Counted from the stretch's first letter, positions 33,011 to 43,576 are shown. The stretch is 64,000 bases of DNA from Sorex araneus (GCF_027595985.1 NC_073308.1:11678566-11742565), one strand, 5' to 3'. Numbers and translations are program-made. Notes: a model not told the origin generated them from the letters alone.

Positions 33011-33360
33011 TGCCTAGGTTACTAGCATTGAGAGAAAAAATGCTTGATCAGGGTCAAGAAGTGACCGAGTGATCCCCACTTCCCTGACCAAAGTGCATCT
33101 TATTGGATTGACCAAGGCAATGAGGTCGGGTAGATATTGTTGTAACCCACCCCCCACATAATGATTGTGTGTCCATGCAGACTTACATACGTCTGCAGAG
33201 ACACAAAGAGACACACAGACACACATATTGAAGTATCCTGAAGGCCCACCTGCCCAGGGACACTTCCTGGGCAGAACTTCGCAACAAAGATATTCCTAAA
33301 ATCACAGCCCCTCCGCCTGCTGCCGGCCCGTGATGCAGGACAGCTGGAAAGGAAGGAGTA

Positions 33361-33520
33361 GGGGCTGGAGAGAAGGTACAGCAGGAAGGTGGCTGTTTGC
33401 ATGTTGCAGGCCCCGTCCAATCCCCAGACACTACGTAAGGTCCCCTGAGTACCACCAGGAGTCATCCCTGAGAAGATCCAGCAGGAAGTCCTGCGCATCA
33501 CTAGGTGGACCCAAAAGGAA
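33361..33520 (+). mobile_element. SOR-type SINE (old)
   Basis: GGGGCTGGAGAGAAGGTACAGCAGG head, CCAATCCCCAG and CACCAGGAGTCATCCCTGAG in family order. Confidence 0.75.
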
Positions 33521-33589
33521 GAAAGAAAAGATAGAGTCACTCAACAGCATGAGCCCCTAAGAGGCCACCAGAACATGCTTGCAGTTGGG

Positions 33590-34800
33590 TCTTGAACATT
33601 GTGAAAGCCACGGACTTGGGGGTCTGTAGGATATCATTGATTTGTCCTTTCTCCCTTGTCACAAAGAGTTTAGGCATATCTGGTAATAATCTCTAAACAT
33701 TTTTAGACAATATTGGTATGTCCTGTTCCCCTTGCCACTAGGAGCTTAGGTATATTGGTCACGCCCTTCAAGGTGCTCCTGAGTCATTCCCATTCCTTTG
33801 TCTATCCGTAACCACTTCTATGCTCCCTTCCCCAACCAGTTAATCAGCTTTTCCCCTAATCAGACTCTGTTAATTTGTAAGGTCAAACCTTTCTAGGACA
33901 ATGAACTTGTATTATAAGTTAATATTCCCTTTCTCCTCTCCTTATGTCTTTTGAATGGTTTACTTTAAAGCAATGTCCTTTTTGTATGGACAAAGAAAGA
34001 CAGTTGTTAATATACTTTTGTAACATGGGATTTAATTGGCTTCAAATATTATTCACTTCCGAGCATCTTATTTCTCGACTTAAGCCTCAGCTGCCCTTAC
34101 TTCCTAGCACCCACAAAAGCAGGGTCCCGACAAGGGACGGGACAGACCCAGGGCAAGCAGTGAGTTATGTGCTACCCTGGCATCGATATGGGCCTGGCCA
34201 AAGTGCCTAATGCTTAACTATATGTTAAGAGCTTGGTCATGGATATGTCATGTCATGATCCAAAAGCAATGATGAGACTAGGACCCTGCTAGGGATAGGA
34301 AAAACTAATCTGGCCTGAGCACTGTAGTCTGAGATCGAGATGACCCCAGGAGTGCAATTCTATAAGCTTAATGCATCTCTTGCTATGTCCATACAAAATG
34401 ATTAATATTATGAATACTTATATGTTAGTTGGACAAGGAGAGGAGAAACACACCCATGGGATTCCGCTCTTGGGTGGGTCATCCTGCTGAAAGAGAATCT
34501 GTCCTAGAAGAAGCATCCCCTGAGGGAAAGAACTTTACCCCTATTGATTGTGACCACACCTATGTGTAAGCCCCAACCCTTCATGCTGGGGGATTTAAGG
34601 AGGCTGTAAGAGGGTTTTCGGGGAAGAAGCAGAGAGAGAGACAGGAGTAGAGAGGAGATTGAAATAAACTGCAACTGAGACCAACCAGCCTGGCTCCGTT
34701 CCTTCCTTCACCTGCCTCATCATTGCCATCAACCTCCCTGGGGTCGGGGAAGCAGCTGGAGACTACCGAACGTGGGCAGCGGGAGAGATAGAGCACCACT
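33590..34800 (+). mobile_element. LTR-like repeat, copy 2
   Basis: About 1.2 kb starting near TGTGAAAGCC and ending near GATAGAGCA, with AATAAA at 34663-34668. The central 500 bases match 1140-1690. Terminal TG...CA and a late poly(A) signal fit a solo LTR of an endogenous retrovirus; no flanking duplication could be confirmed and no internal coding region is present. Confidence 0.45.
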
Positions 34801-35010
34801 GCCCTGAGCCCGGTGTGGTGCCCCCTCCCCCGTTTCTTTTTTGTGTGTTTACACAGGGGTCCCTCTAGGGCCTGGAGATACTCGGAGAGGGTGTAAGAAA
34901 CAGGCTTGGCTCTGGGGGAAGCTGCTAGGAGGCAGGAGAGATTCTATCATTGCAGCTGTGATGGCTCCTAGGTTGAAAGAGGGCAGGTCTCCTCCAGTTA
35001 ATGTATAAAG

Positions 35011-35145
35011 CTGAGAGGCCAGAGCGATAGGACAGCAGGGAAGGCATTTGCCTGGCACACAGTTCACCCAAGTTTGATCCAAGCACCCCGTATGGTCCCC
35101 TGAGCACTGCCAGGAGTAGCCCTTGAGCATCACTAAAACCAAACT
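35011..35145 (+). mobile_element. SOR-type SINE
   Basis: GCGATAGGACAGCAGGGAAGGC, CCGTATGGTCCCCTGAGCAC and GCCAGGAGTAGCCC; the 3' body is shortened. Confidence 0.75.
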
Positions 35146-35610
35146 GAAGGAAAAAATGCTATGAAACAGAAAAATCAGCTGTTACTCAGATAAGTCAGAT
35201 AAACTAGGGGCACTTTTTGGTTCGCACTGTGCTTTTCCTACATTAGGACAAGCCTCTGGCTGGGGGCTGGTTCCGACCTAATCCACCCCGACACAAAGGG
35301 AGCCCCCTGATGCCGACACTCTGCAGTGATTGATGTCTAGCAGGGAGCCTGAGGCCCATGTGTCCCCTGCAGGGCCACACAGCTCTCTCCAAAGTGGGGA
35401 AGGCCATGACACCACAAGTCCTGGCTGCCGTGTTCACGTCACCTCAGTGTCACCCTCCTCCATCTGGGGCCGAGCCTTCGGAAAAGGCCGCTGTGTGGGC
35501 TCCCCCTGGCTATTGCCTTCCTGTTCTTACCAGAGAGGTCTTATACTTCGAGTGAGTTTTAGGGTTTGTTTTTTGTTTTTGTTTGGGGGGTTGTTTATTG
35601 GGTTTGTTGT

Positions 35611-35612
<2 letters not shown>

Positions 35613-35661
<49 letters not shown>
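35613..35661. repeat. (GT)n microsatellite
   Basis: Pure GT run of about 24 units followed by GCGCATGTGCATGCGCAC, an alternating purine-pyrimidine stretch. Confidence 0.97.
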
Positions 35662-35664
<3 letters not shown>

Positions 35665-35714
35665 ATGTGCATGCGCACACACATGCATCTGTCTGTGTGG
35701 AGTTTTGTTTGTTT

Positions 35715-35900
35715 TCTTTTGGGTTACATCCAGCTGTGCTCAGGGCTTACTCCTGGCTCTGCACCCAGGGGACCTGAGTTCATTCATTCAGTCCTCCATT
35801 CTTCGAGGACATCGGGGACCATATGGGATGCCAGGAGCAAACCCAGGATGGAGGCATGCAAGGCAAGTGCCTGACCTATTATACTATTGCTCTGGCCCTG
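35715..35900 (-). mobile_element. SOR-type SINE (minus)
   Basis: Plus strand reads TTTGGGTTACATCCAGCTGTG ... CATATGGGATGCCAGGAGC ... GCAAGGCAAGTGC, the reversed family. Confidence 0.8.
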
Positions 35901-36340
35901 AGTTTTAGGGTTGAGCTTGGTTTGCTTTTGTTGGGTGTTTTAATTTTTGGCCATTATTGATAATTTTTGCTAATTATTCTGAGTCACTTTCAGGAAGAAA
36001 GTTGACCTTATTGCCCTCAAACAAACAAGCAAACAAACAATAAAACATTCAATTGCTTCTGGGACAAAATGTGTTTGTTCAGAAATCACAAAAGCAAGTG
36101 GGAAGTGCAACCTCACTGTGAGACTGGCATGCACCCCAGAACCAAAGCCAGAACGCCCTCACACAGAGCTCCCTGAGGCGCTGGCCCTGGGCAGACGGAC
36201 AGGGGCCACTCTTCCTTCTGCCGGCCAGTCCTGGCCCATATCCAAGGCATCAGGAGACTGCAGGCCACACAGCTTCCTGCTTGCTTCCTGGACTAGTTTA
36301 ATCGGAATTCCTGCATATTGATTTCAACACTCTGGAGTGT

Positions 36341-36361
36341 GTAGTCACCAATACTAGAAGG
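36341..36361. repeat. 21-bp direct repeat, left copy
   Basis: GTAGTCACCAATACTAGAAG(G) recurs at 37009-37029, immediately after the composite SINE. Confidence 0.9.
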
Positions 36362-36454
36362 GAAAGATCTGACTTCTTATTACTCAGGAAAACACAGAGA
36401 AAGTGAATATACAATCAGACAATGGTTAGGCATGTATTAACATAGACGGAGGTA

Positions 36455-36625
36455 GGCGGTGCTGCAGCCATGGTACAGCAGGGAGAGCACTTGTCTTGCA
36501 TGCAGCCTGCATGGGTTCAATCCCTGGTACCCCGTATGGTCCCCTGAGCCTGCCAGGAGTGATCCTTGAGTGCAAAGCCAGAAGTCTTAAGTACTGCCAG
36601 ATATGCACCCCTCAAAAAAAAAAAA
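36455..36625 (+). mobile_element. SOR-type SINE (old)
   Basis: GTACAGCAGGGAGAGCACTTG, GGTTCAATCCC B box, TATGGTCCCCTGAGC and an A-rich tail. Confidence 0.75.
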
Positions 36626-36762
36626 GACCCCTGGCAGGGGTCTAGGACTTACATACAGACTGACCACAGCAGCAGGCCAGGAAGCTGCTCAGTCATCTCT
36701 GTGATGACACCGGAAGCCAGACAACAGCGCCAGCAACTACTGACCTCTAACAACTGATACTG

Positions 36763-37009
36763 ATATTAGCACAGCCGTTGGGTGTTCGCCTTTCACGTGG
36801 CCAACCCAAGTTCGATTCCTCCGCCCCTCTTGGAGAGCCCAGCAAGCTACGGAGAGTATCGAGCCCACGCAGCAGAGCCTGGCAAGCTACCCGTGCGTAT
36901 TGGATATGCCAAAAACAGTAACAATAAGTCTCTCAATGAGAGTCGTTACTGGTGCCCGCTCGAACAAATTGATGAGCAACGGGATGACAGTGACAGTGAC
37001 AGTGATCAG
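36763..37009 (+). mobile_element. composite SINE: tRNA head plus RTE tail (copy 1)
   Basis: The head has TAGCACAGCCG and B box GTTCGATTCC, as in SOR. After the B box the sequence differs from SOR: TTGGAGAGCCCAGCAAGCTA, GCAGAGCCTGGCAAGCTACC and ATGCCAAAAACAGTAACAA. The end, TACTGGTGCCCGCTCGAACA, matches the RTE LINE C-terminal codons at about 40738-40761 and closes with (GACAGT)n. Translated, the tail reads YWCPLEQIDEQRDD. Confidence 0.85.
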
Positions 37010-37029
37010 TAGTCACCAATACTAGAAGG
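37009..37029. repeat. 21-bp direct repeat, right copy
   Basis: Second copy of the sequence at 36341-36361, directly at the composite SINE 3' junction. Confidence 0.9.
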
Positions 37030-37049
37030 AAACTTCTGATGACTGACCA

Positions 37050-37245
37050 CTTACCTAACTCGGGGGGAGGGCTCCCAAGCAGTGGGGGTGGTTTCTGGCA
37101 ATACTCAGCCTGGCTGGAGGTGATGGAGACTCTGCTGAGAGTCCCCAAGCCATACCTGGTGATGCTCCAGAGCCACGTGCTATCAGGTTCAAACTCAGGG
37201 CTGGGCACTCGAGACACCACCCTGACAGCTGGCCTGTCTCCCTGG
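37050..37245 (-). mobile_element. SOR-type SINE (old, minus)
   Basis: ATACCTGGTGATGCTCCAGAG and TCAGGTTCAAACTCAGGGC are reversed, diverged family blocks. Confidence 0.45.
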
Positions 37246-37275
37246 CCCAAACTTCCCTTTTTCCTTAGCGTTCAT

Positions 37276-37516
37276 GTGGGGGTCTTGCGGGTAGGGCATT
37301 TGCCTTGCACATGGCCAACCCGGGTTCAATTCCTTCGTCCTTCTTGGAGAGCCCCGCAAGCTACCGAGAGTATCTCACCCACACGGCAGAGCCTAGCAAG
37401 CTACCCGTGGCATATTCAACATGCCAAAAACTGTAACAACAAGTCTCCCAATGGAGACATTACTGGTGCCCGCTCAAGGAAATTGATGAGCAACAGGATG
37501 ACAGTGATACAGTGAA
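37276..37516 (+). mobile_element. composite SINE: tRNA head plus RTE tail (copy 2)
   Basis: GGTAGGGCATTTGCCTTGCA and GGGTTCAATTCC head, then TTGGAGAGCCCCGCAAGCTA and the RTE-like TACTGGTGCCCGCTCAAGGA tail ending GACAGTGATACAGTG. Lies about 180 bases upstream of the RTE remnant. Confidence 0.87.
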
Positions 37517-37559
37517 TTTTATTTAGTCACCATGAATTACAAAGTCATTCATGATTGAG

Positions 37560-37696
37560 TTTCAGGTTTACAGTGTTCCGGTTTACAGTGTGTGTCTATG
37601 GGGAATGAGGGTGATAATGTGTATCTGTGGGTGAGGGTGATGGTGTGTGTCTGTGGGGTATGAGGGTGACAGTGTGTGTCTGTGGTTGAGGATGAT
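37560..37696. repeat. minisatellite interrupted by RTE, left part
   Basis: Units of about 25-50 bp built on GTGTGTCTGTGGGTGAGGGTGA. The same repeat resumes at about 40800-41020, after the RTE, so the RTE sits inside it. Confidence 0.85.
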
Positions 37697-39161
37697 GGTG
37701 TGCCAAATCTAAACACTGGACATGGGAGTCTCCTGGTGGATAGTTCCACAATGAAATTGACCACATCACATTCAAAGGTTTTGCCTGACCGATGTCGCTG
37801 TTGTCCCAAAATTCCAAACGGGATCAGACCACCGCCTCCTTCATGCAACATTCTACTTCACAGAGTGGGGAGAAAGGTCTGCAAAGTTTAAGTTTAAGAA
37901 AGGAACTCCCAGAATGACCACCAACTGGGAGCTCTTTGGCACTATTGCGGCAACGTGGAAAGATGCCGTCCTTGACAACATCAACAAGGAATAAGATCGA
38001 CTGGTTCAGCACCTCCATGATGGAAGAATGCCGAGAGTGAAGAATGCCGAGAGTGGGAAAGCCACAAACAGATGCCTGTCTTTGGAAACTCTCAAGTTCA
38101 TTCGGCAACGTGGTTTGGCACGAGCTTCAGGCAATCACAAGCTAACATCTGATCTTGCAAAGCTGTGCAAAGAAGCGATAAAGGAAGACCTCAAAGAGAG
38201 AAGAGCAGCAGTGTTGGCCGATGCAGCAGAAGCCAGGAAAAGTATTTGCAATGCTCGCCTGTCCTTCTCCAACTACAAGACCAAGATGACTGCTCTCCAA
38301 TGTCCTCATGGATCTATCACATCTTACAGAAAGGCAATGGAGAGGATTATTCACGACCTCTACTCAGATCTCATTGACAGCCATGTCCACCTGCCCACAT
38401 ACCAAATTCCGCAGGATGGATATGTCATTCCCAACGACCTCCCTTCCGAAATTCGACACACCATTTCATCAGTAAAGACGCGTATAGCACCTGGTCCAGA
38501 CAAGGTCAGACCCAAACACCTGAAGAATCTGCCGCCAAGTACTCATCAATACATTGGCTTGGCTCTTCACACGATACCTGTCTGAATGCAAGGTTCCATC
38601 CCAGTGGAAAACCAGCAAGACCGTTCTGTTGTACAAGAAGGGAGACATACAGGACATCGGCAACTATCGCCCAATCTGCCTGCTGTCTGTCGTCTACAAG
38701 TTGTTCACTCGTGTCATCCTGAATAGAATAGACAGAACATTAGACGAAGGACAACCATGCAAGCAAGCCGGGTTCTGAAAAGGATTCAGCATGATCGACC
38801 ATATCCACACAGTGACCAAACTCATTGAAGTTTCTCGAGAGTTCAAGATACTACTCTGTCTAACATTCATAGACTTAAAGAAAGTCTTCGATTCTGTTAA
38901 GACTGAAGTGATCATCGAAGCCCTAGCCAAACAGGGTTTTCAAACTCAGTACATCAAGATCCTCCACAAGCTGTATTGTGGATTCACCACCAGGATCTCA
39001 CCATTCTACAAGAAGTGATCATTGATGTAAAGAGAGGGGTTCAGCAGGGCGATACCATTTCACCGAAACTCTTCAGTGCTGCCTTCAAGAACGTCATGCG
39101 ACGACTGGAATGGGAAGGAATGGGATTGAAGATAGACAGTTGGCAACTACACCACCTCCGC

Positions 39162-39173
39162 TTTGCTGATGAC
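39162..39173 (+). other. RTE reverse transcriptase FADD catalytic motif
   Basis: TTTGCTGATGAC encodes Phe-Ala-Asp-Asp, the active-site box, intact although the copy as a whole is dead. Confidence 0.9.
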
Positions 39174-39619
39174 ATCGTTTTCATAATGCCAAACATTAGC
39201 CAAGCAGCACAAATGCTGGCCGACTTCAACCATGAGTGTGGAAAGGTCGGACTGTAGCTGAAACTCAACAAGATGATGCTCATGAAAAACAAACCAGTCC
39301 CTGACATTCCATTTGCTCTCAATGGAACGAATATCTCTGAATGCAGCAACTATGTGTACCTGGGTTGAGAACTCAACATGAGGAACGACTTGGCTCCAGA
39401 ACTGCGCAGGAGGAAGAGGAAGGCATGGAAGGCATGGAATGCCTTCAAGAGTGTCAAAGAAGTGGTTAAGAGGATGAAGGACCTCCGACTCTGGGTACAT
39501 CTTTTCGATTCCACCATTCTTCCTGCACTAACATACGCCTCAGAGACCTGGGCCCTATGCAAACAGGATGAAAACACTATTTAGGTATCCCAAAGAGAAA
39601 TCAAAGAGCTATGCTAGGA

Positions 39620-40397
39620 TACCACTTCTGGGAATATATCTTGGAGAAACAAAAAAGTACAGTCGAAATGACATCTGCACTTATATGTTCATTTGCAGCA
39701 CTGTTTACAATAGCCAGAATGTGGAAAAAACCCGAGTGCCCAAGAACAGATGACTGGTTAAAGAAACTTTGGTACATCTATACAACGGAATACTATGCAG
39801 CTGTTAGAAAGGATGAAGTCATGAACTTTGCATATAAGTGGATCAACATGGAAAGTATCATGCTAAGTGAAATGAGCCAGAAAGAGAGAGATAGACATAG
39901 AAAGATCGCACTCATCAGTGGAATATAAAACAACAGAGTAGGAGACTAATACCCAAGAATAGTAGTACATAATATCAGGAGGTTGGCTCCATAACTTGGA
40001 AGCTGGCCTCACACGCTGGGGGAAAGTCATCCCAGATAGAGAAGGGAACATCAAGTAATATGTGATTGGAGATCCTGCGCGGGAAGGGAGATGCGTGCTG
40101 AAAGTAGACTAGAGACTGAACAGGATGACCACTCAATACCCCTATTGCAAACCACAACACCCAAAAGGAGAGAGAGATATCAAAGTGGAATGCCCCACCA
40201 CAGAGGCGGGGTGGGGTCGGGGATGAGATTAGGGGGGGTGGGAGGGATACTGGGTTCATTGGTGGTGGAGAATGGACACTGGTGGAGGGATGCTCTCAAA
40301 CATTGCATGAGGGAAAAACAAGCACGAAAATGTGTGAATCTGTAACTGTACCCTCACTGTGACTCACTAATTAAAAAATAAATTTAAATAATTAAAA
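39620..40397 (+). mobile_element. 5'-truncated L1 inserted in the RTE
   Basis: L1 3' blocks from CCACTTCTGGGAATATATC to an A-rich tail. Perfect 17-bp duplication AAAGAGCTATGCTAGGA at 39603-39619 and 40398-40414; RTE coding resumes at the second copy. Confidence 0.95.
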
Positions 40398-40799
40398 AAA
40401 GAGCTATGCTAGGAGTATCACATCTCACTCAAGTGAGAGAAGGAATCCAGAGTTCCGACCTCCGTCGACGGTCAAGAATCAGGGACGCTGTCTTGTTTGC
40501 CAAGACATCAAAAATCAGATGGGCCGAACATGTAATGCAATTCAGAGATGACTGCTGGACTAGAGATGTTACCAACTGGATTCCACGGGATGTCAAAAGA
40601 CTGCATAGCCACCCACCAAAGAGATGGTCAGATTTTTTTGTCAAAACCCTGACGGAACAGTTTGAGGCTCTTCTTGTTCCTGGAATGAGCAGATATCATT
40701 GGGCTACACTAGCACGCAACAGGGACAAATTAAGATGTTACTGGCACCCGCTCGAGCAAATCCGAAGATCAACGGGAGACAAGTGATACAAGACAAGTG

Positions 40800-41020
40800 A
40801 TATGGGTAACAGTGTGTGTCTGTGGGGTGTGAGGGTAACAGTGTGATCTGTGGGTGAGGGTGACGGTGTGTGTCTTTGGGGTATATGGGTGATGGTGTAT
40901 GTGTGTTGAGTATGAGGATGATGGTGTGTATCTGTGGGTGAGGGTGACAGTGTGTGTCTGTGGGGTATGAGGGTTACAGTGTGTGTCTGTGGGTGAGGGT
41001 GACGGTGTGTTTGTCTTTTG
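40800..41020. repeat. minisatellite interrupted by RTE, right part
   Basis: Continues the GTGTGTCTGTGGGGTATGAGGGT units seen at 37560-37696. Confidence 0.88.
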
Positions 41021-41426
41021 GGGGTGCTGAGAACAAAGGTACTGCTTGCGGCACTCAAAAGACAAGGCCGCCTGCATAGCCCTGAATCTAAGTGGAGAGC
41101 TAGAACATTCTGGGAATCAAGGCCAGAACTGAGACGTCCTTTTAGGCTGCTCGCCTGAGGCAGGGCCTGGGCCCTGGCTGTTTCCCACTCACTGTCTTCT
41201 CCCCAGCTCATCTTCGTCCAAGCCATGCAGCTGCTCCCCCAGGACAGGACAGGGCAGGTGGGGAAACTGAGGCCTGGTGAGCAGCTGCGGGAACACCAAG
41301 GCCATTGGCTGATGAACAGGTTCTGCTTCTCTGGCTTCAACCTGGCAGAGTTTCTGTCAACTCCCCCTGACCGAACACTGCTGGGCAGCTCTCCGGTGAT
41401 CCCTGAGCCAGTGCTCAGGTGATTCA

Positions 41427-41606
41427 TGGGACCGAGCAAGAGCGCAGTGGGGAGGGCATTTGCCTTGCACGTAGCCAACCACTGTTTAATTCCTAGCATC
41501 CCTTAGAGTTCCCCAAGCGCCTCCAGGAATGATTCTTCAGTGCAGAGCCAAGAGTGACCCCTGAGCATCGCCAGGCGAGACCCAAAAAGAAAAAAAACAA
41601 AAAAAA
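41427..41606 (+). mobile_element. SOR-type SINE
   Basis: AAGAGCGCAGTGGGGAGGGC, CTTGCACGTAGCCAACC and GATTCTTCAGTGCAGAGCC to an A-rich tail. Confidence 0.85.
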
Positions 41607-41609
41607 TGA

Positions 41610-42297
41610 AGGTGAACCAGGACACTAAATGTCTGGATATAAATCAAGTGTTATTTTTGTTTTCTTAAACTTTTCTGAATCACACACATCTTCTTATCTA
41701 TAAGCTATTTTTCTAATTAGAACACCTAGAATCAGTTATTCTATGTCACACCTACAAAAAGCATTTCTCAGCCTGGCGGCATCGTCAGTGCTGAGCAGCC
41801 AGTGGATATGCACCACCCCTGCCGCGACACCATCACCCTCCACCTTACATGCGGGGGACTGAGGACATGTGACAGGAAGTGACCTGCCGAGGTCACTCTG
41901 AAGTGAGATCCAGACGGACTCAGCCAGCCGCCCTGGACCATCCAATCTGAGCAAGGCTATAAACTGAGGTGTCGGTGCTGACCCAGAATTACACACTGTA
42001 ACGCTCTTTCTCAACACTGTTGCCGACCCAACGACCACACAAAGATAAGAGAATCAACGACAGGAATCAGGACTGATGCAGCAGACCCCAACACCTCCCC
42101 ACACCCTGACCCCACCACCAGACGAGGGAACAGCAGGTAGGTCCAGAACAAAACAGGCAGAGACAGGCCTGGACTCAGACCCTCACAGTCACTTCCTACA
42201 AGGGTCTTCATGTCACAGCTCTGCCAGGCAGCACAGAGACAGACCCAGAGAAGAAGAGAGAAGAACTAGTGTTTTATCTGTTTGTTTGCTTACTTTC
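41610..42297. other. intergenic, no gene seen
   Basis: Non-repetitive sequence between SINEs; nothing recognised. Confidence 0.4.
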
Positions 42298-42440
42298 TGA
42301 CGTGGGGCCACACCACAGCGTTCAAGGCTCATTCCCAATTCTGTATGCAGGGACCACCCCTGGCAGTGCTCAGGGGACAATATGTGATGCCAGGGATCAA
42401 ACCAGAATTTGTCCCATGCAAGGCAAATCCCATCCAGCCC
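42298..42440 (-). mobile_element. SOR-type SINE (minus)
   Basis: GGGGCCACACCACAGCGTTC, ACCCCTGGCAGTGCTCAGG and GCAAGGCAAATCCC are the reversed family. Confidence 0.75.
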
Positions 42441-42491
42441 ATGTTCAGAGAAGGACTCATGCCTACATGCTAATGGTCAGCTAAACAGGGG

Positions 42492-42600
42492 GACAGGGAC
42501 CAGAGCTAGTGGGGAGAGCATTTGCCTTGCACTTGCCCAACCCAGGTTCAATCCCTGTGTATGGCCTCAAAAATAAAAAAAAAATCAAAATAAAATAATA
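42492..42600 (+). mobile_element. SOR-type SINE, head only
   Basis: CATTTGCCTTGCACTTGCCC and GGTTCAATCCC, then almost directly an A-rich tail; the 3' body is missing. Confidence 0.75.
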
Positions 42601-42687
42601 AACAGAGGGTGGACAGCTGACTGGATAAAGAGGTGCCTGTATATTCTTCTCCATCTGCCCACAGTCCCAGCACAGAATAATGGTGGT

Positions 42688-42870
42688 GTGGCAAGAGAGA
42701 TAGTACAGCAGGTGGAGCACTTACCTTGCATGGAGTCAACCCAGGTTCAATCCCTGGCACCAAATAAGATCCCCCAAGCCCCACCAGGAGTGATTCTTCA
42801 GCAACAGAGAAAGGAGTAAGCCCTGAGCACCACTGAATATTGCCCATAACCTAAAATAAAATAAAAGAAG
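42688..42870 (+). mobile_element. SOR-type SINE
   Basis: GAGATAGTACAGCAGGTGGAGC, GGTTCAATCCC and CACCAGGAGTGATTCTTCAG in family order with an A-rich end. Confidence 0.82.
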
Positions 42871-42874
42871 AGTG

Positions 42875-43565
42875 AAGGTGGGCACTGAAGCTGGGGCACG
42901 TTTATCAGAAAGATAAACAGGCTTGGAGGGAATCAGGCCCTATGATCTGGAGGTGCAGACAAGAAGCAGAAGACGGGGCGGAATTGAACAGAGAGGTAGG
43001 AGCTTGCAGTGATGGGACGCATGGGGAATCTCGCAATGGGGGGGTGCAGAACCAGCCCTGCTTCCTGCCCAAATGAGACCCCAGTGGCCTCCCATGAACA
43101 GATCTCCCGCTCCTGAACAGCCATGATCCCAGAGGCACACAAACCAATCTCGGAATGCAGCAGCTGCTGGCAGAAATACCTCTGGACTTAATACCAGAGT
43201 CCCAAAACTGGGCGGCCAATTTCACAACCATGCAACAATAGAAAACATACAATCTAATGATGCCATTCTGACAGGTCTGACTGTTGGGGGGAAAACTCCA
43301 AATAATAATAGTGAGTTTTCAGTCAAAAATTGAATGTTATAGCAATGAGAGAGTTAATTGAAGATCATCTGCCACACAGGCAGACGGGGAGAGGGAGGGA
43401 GGGTATCTGGGGTTCTTGGTAGTGGATCTGTGCACTGGTAAAGGGATTGGTGTTTGACCATTGTATGACTGAGACTTGATCCTGAAAGCCCTGTAACTGT
43501 TCTCACGGTGTCTCAGTTAAAAAGCATAAAATAAAATAAATAAATAATTTTTTTAAAGAAGAAAA
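42875..43565 (+). mobile_element. relative of the 674-bp composite element
   Basis: Shares with 27353-28026 the blocks GAAATACCTCTGGACTTA / GAAATCTCCCTGGACTTA, GGGCGGCC / GCGCGGCC, AATAATAGTGAG, GTGCACTGGTAAAGGGATTGG and GACTGAGACTTGATCCTGAAAG, ending CACGGTGTCTCAGTT and an A-rich tail. More diverged; 5' boundary uncertain. Confidence 0.4.
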
Positions 43566-43576
43566 GAAAAGAAAAC

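Larger units (their letters stand above)
37697..40795 (+). mobile_element. RTE-clade LINE, 5'-truncated, decayed
   Basis: Two coding stretches (37697-39602 and 40398-40795) split by an L1 insertion. In order: end of the endonuclease (VPKFQTGSDHR), reverse transcriptase (IAPGPDKVRPKHL, NYRPICLLSVVYKL, FIDLKKVFDSV, GVQQGDTISPKLF, LRFADDI at 39159-39176), YVYLG, LFDSTILPALTYASETWAL, then RWAEHVMQF, RWSDFFVKTL and HWATLARNRD to YWHPLEQI near the 3' end. These are RTE-family motifs, and from memory most like nematode RTE proteins. Broken by stops (about 37992, 38777, 39255, 39366) and frameshifts near 38555 and 39005. Confidence 0.9.
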
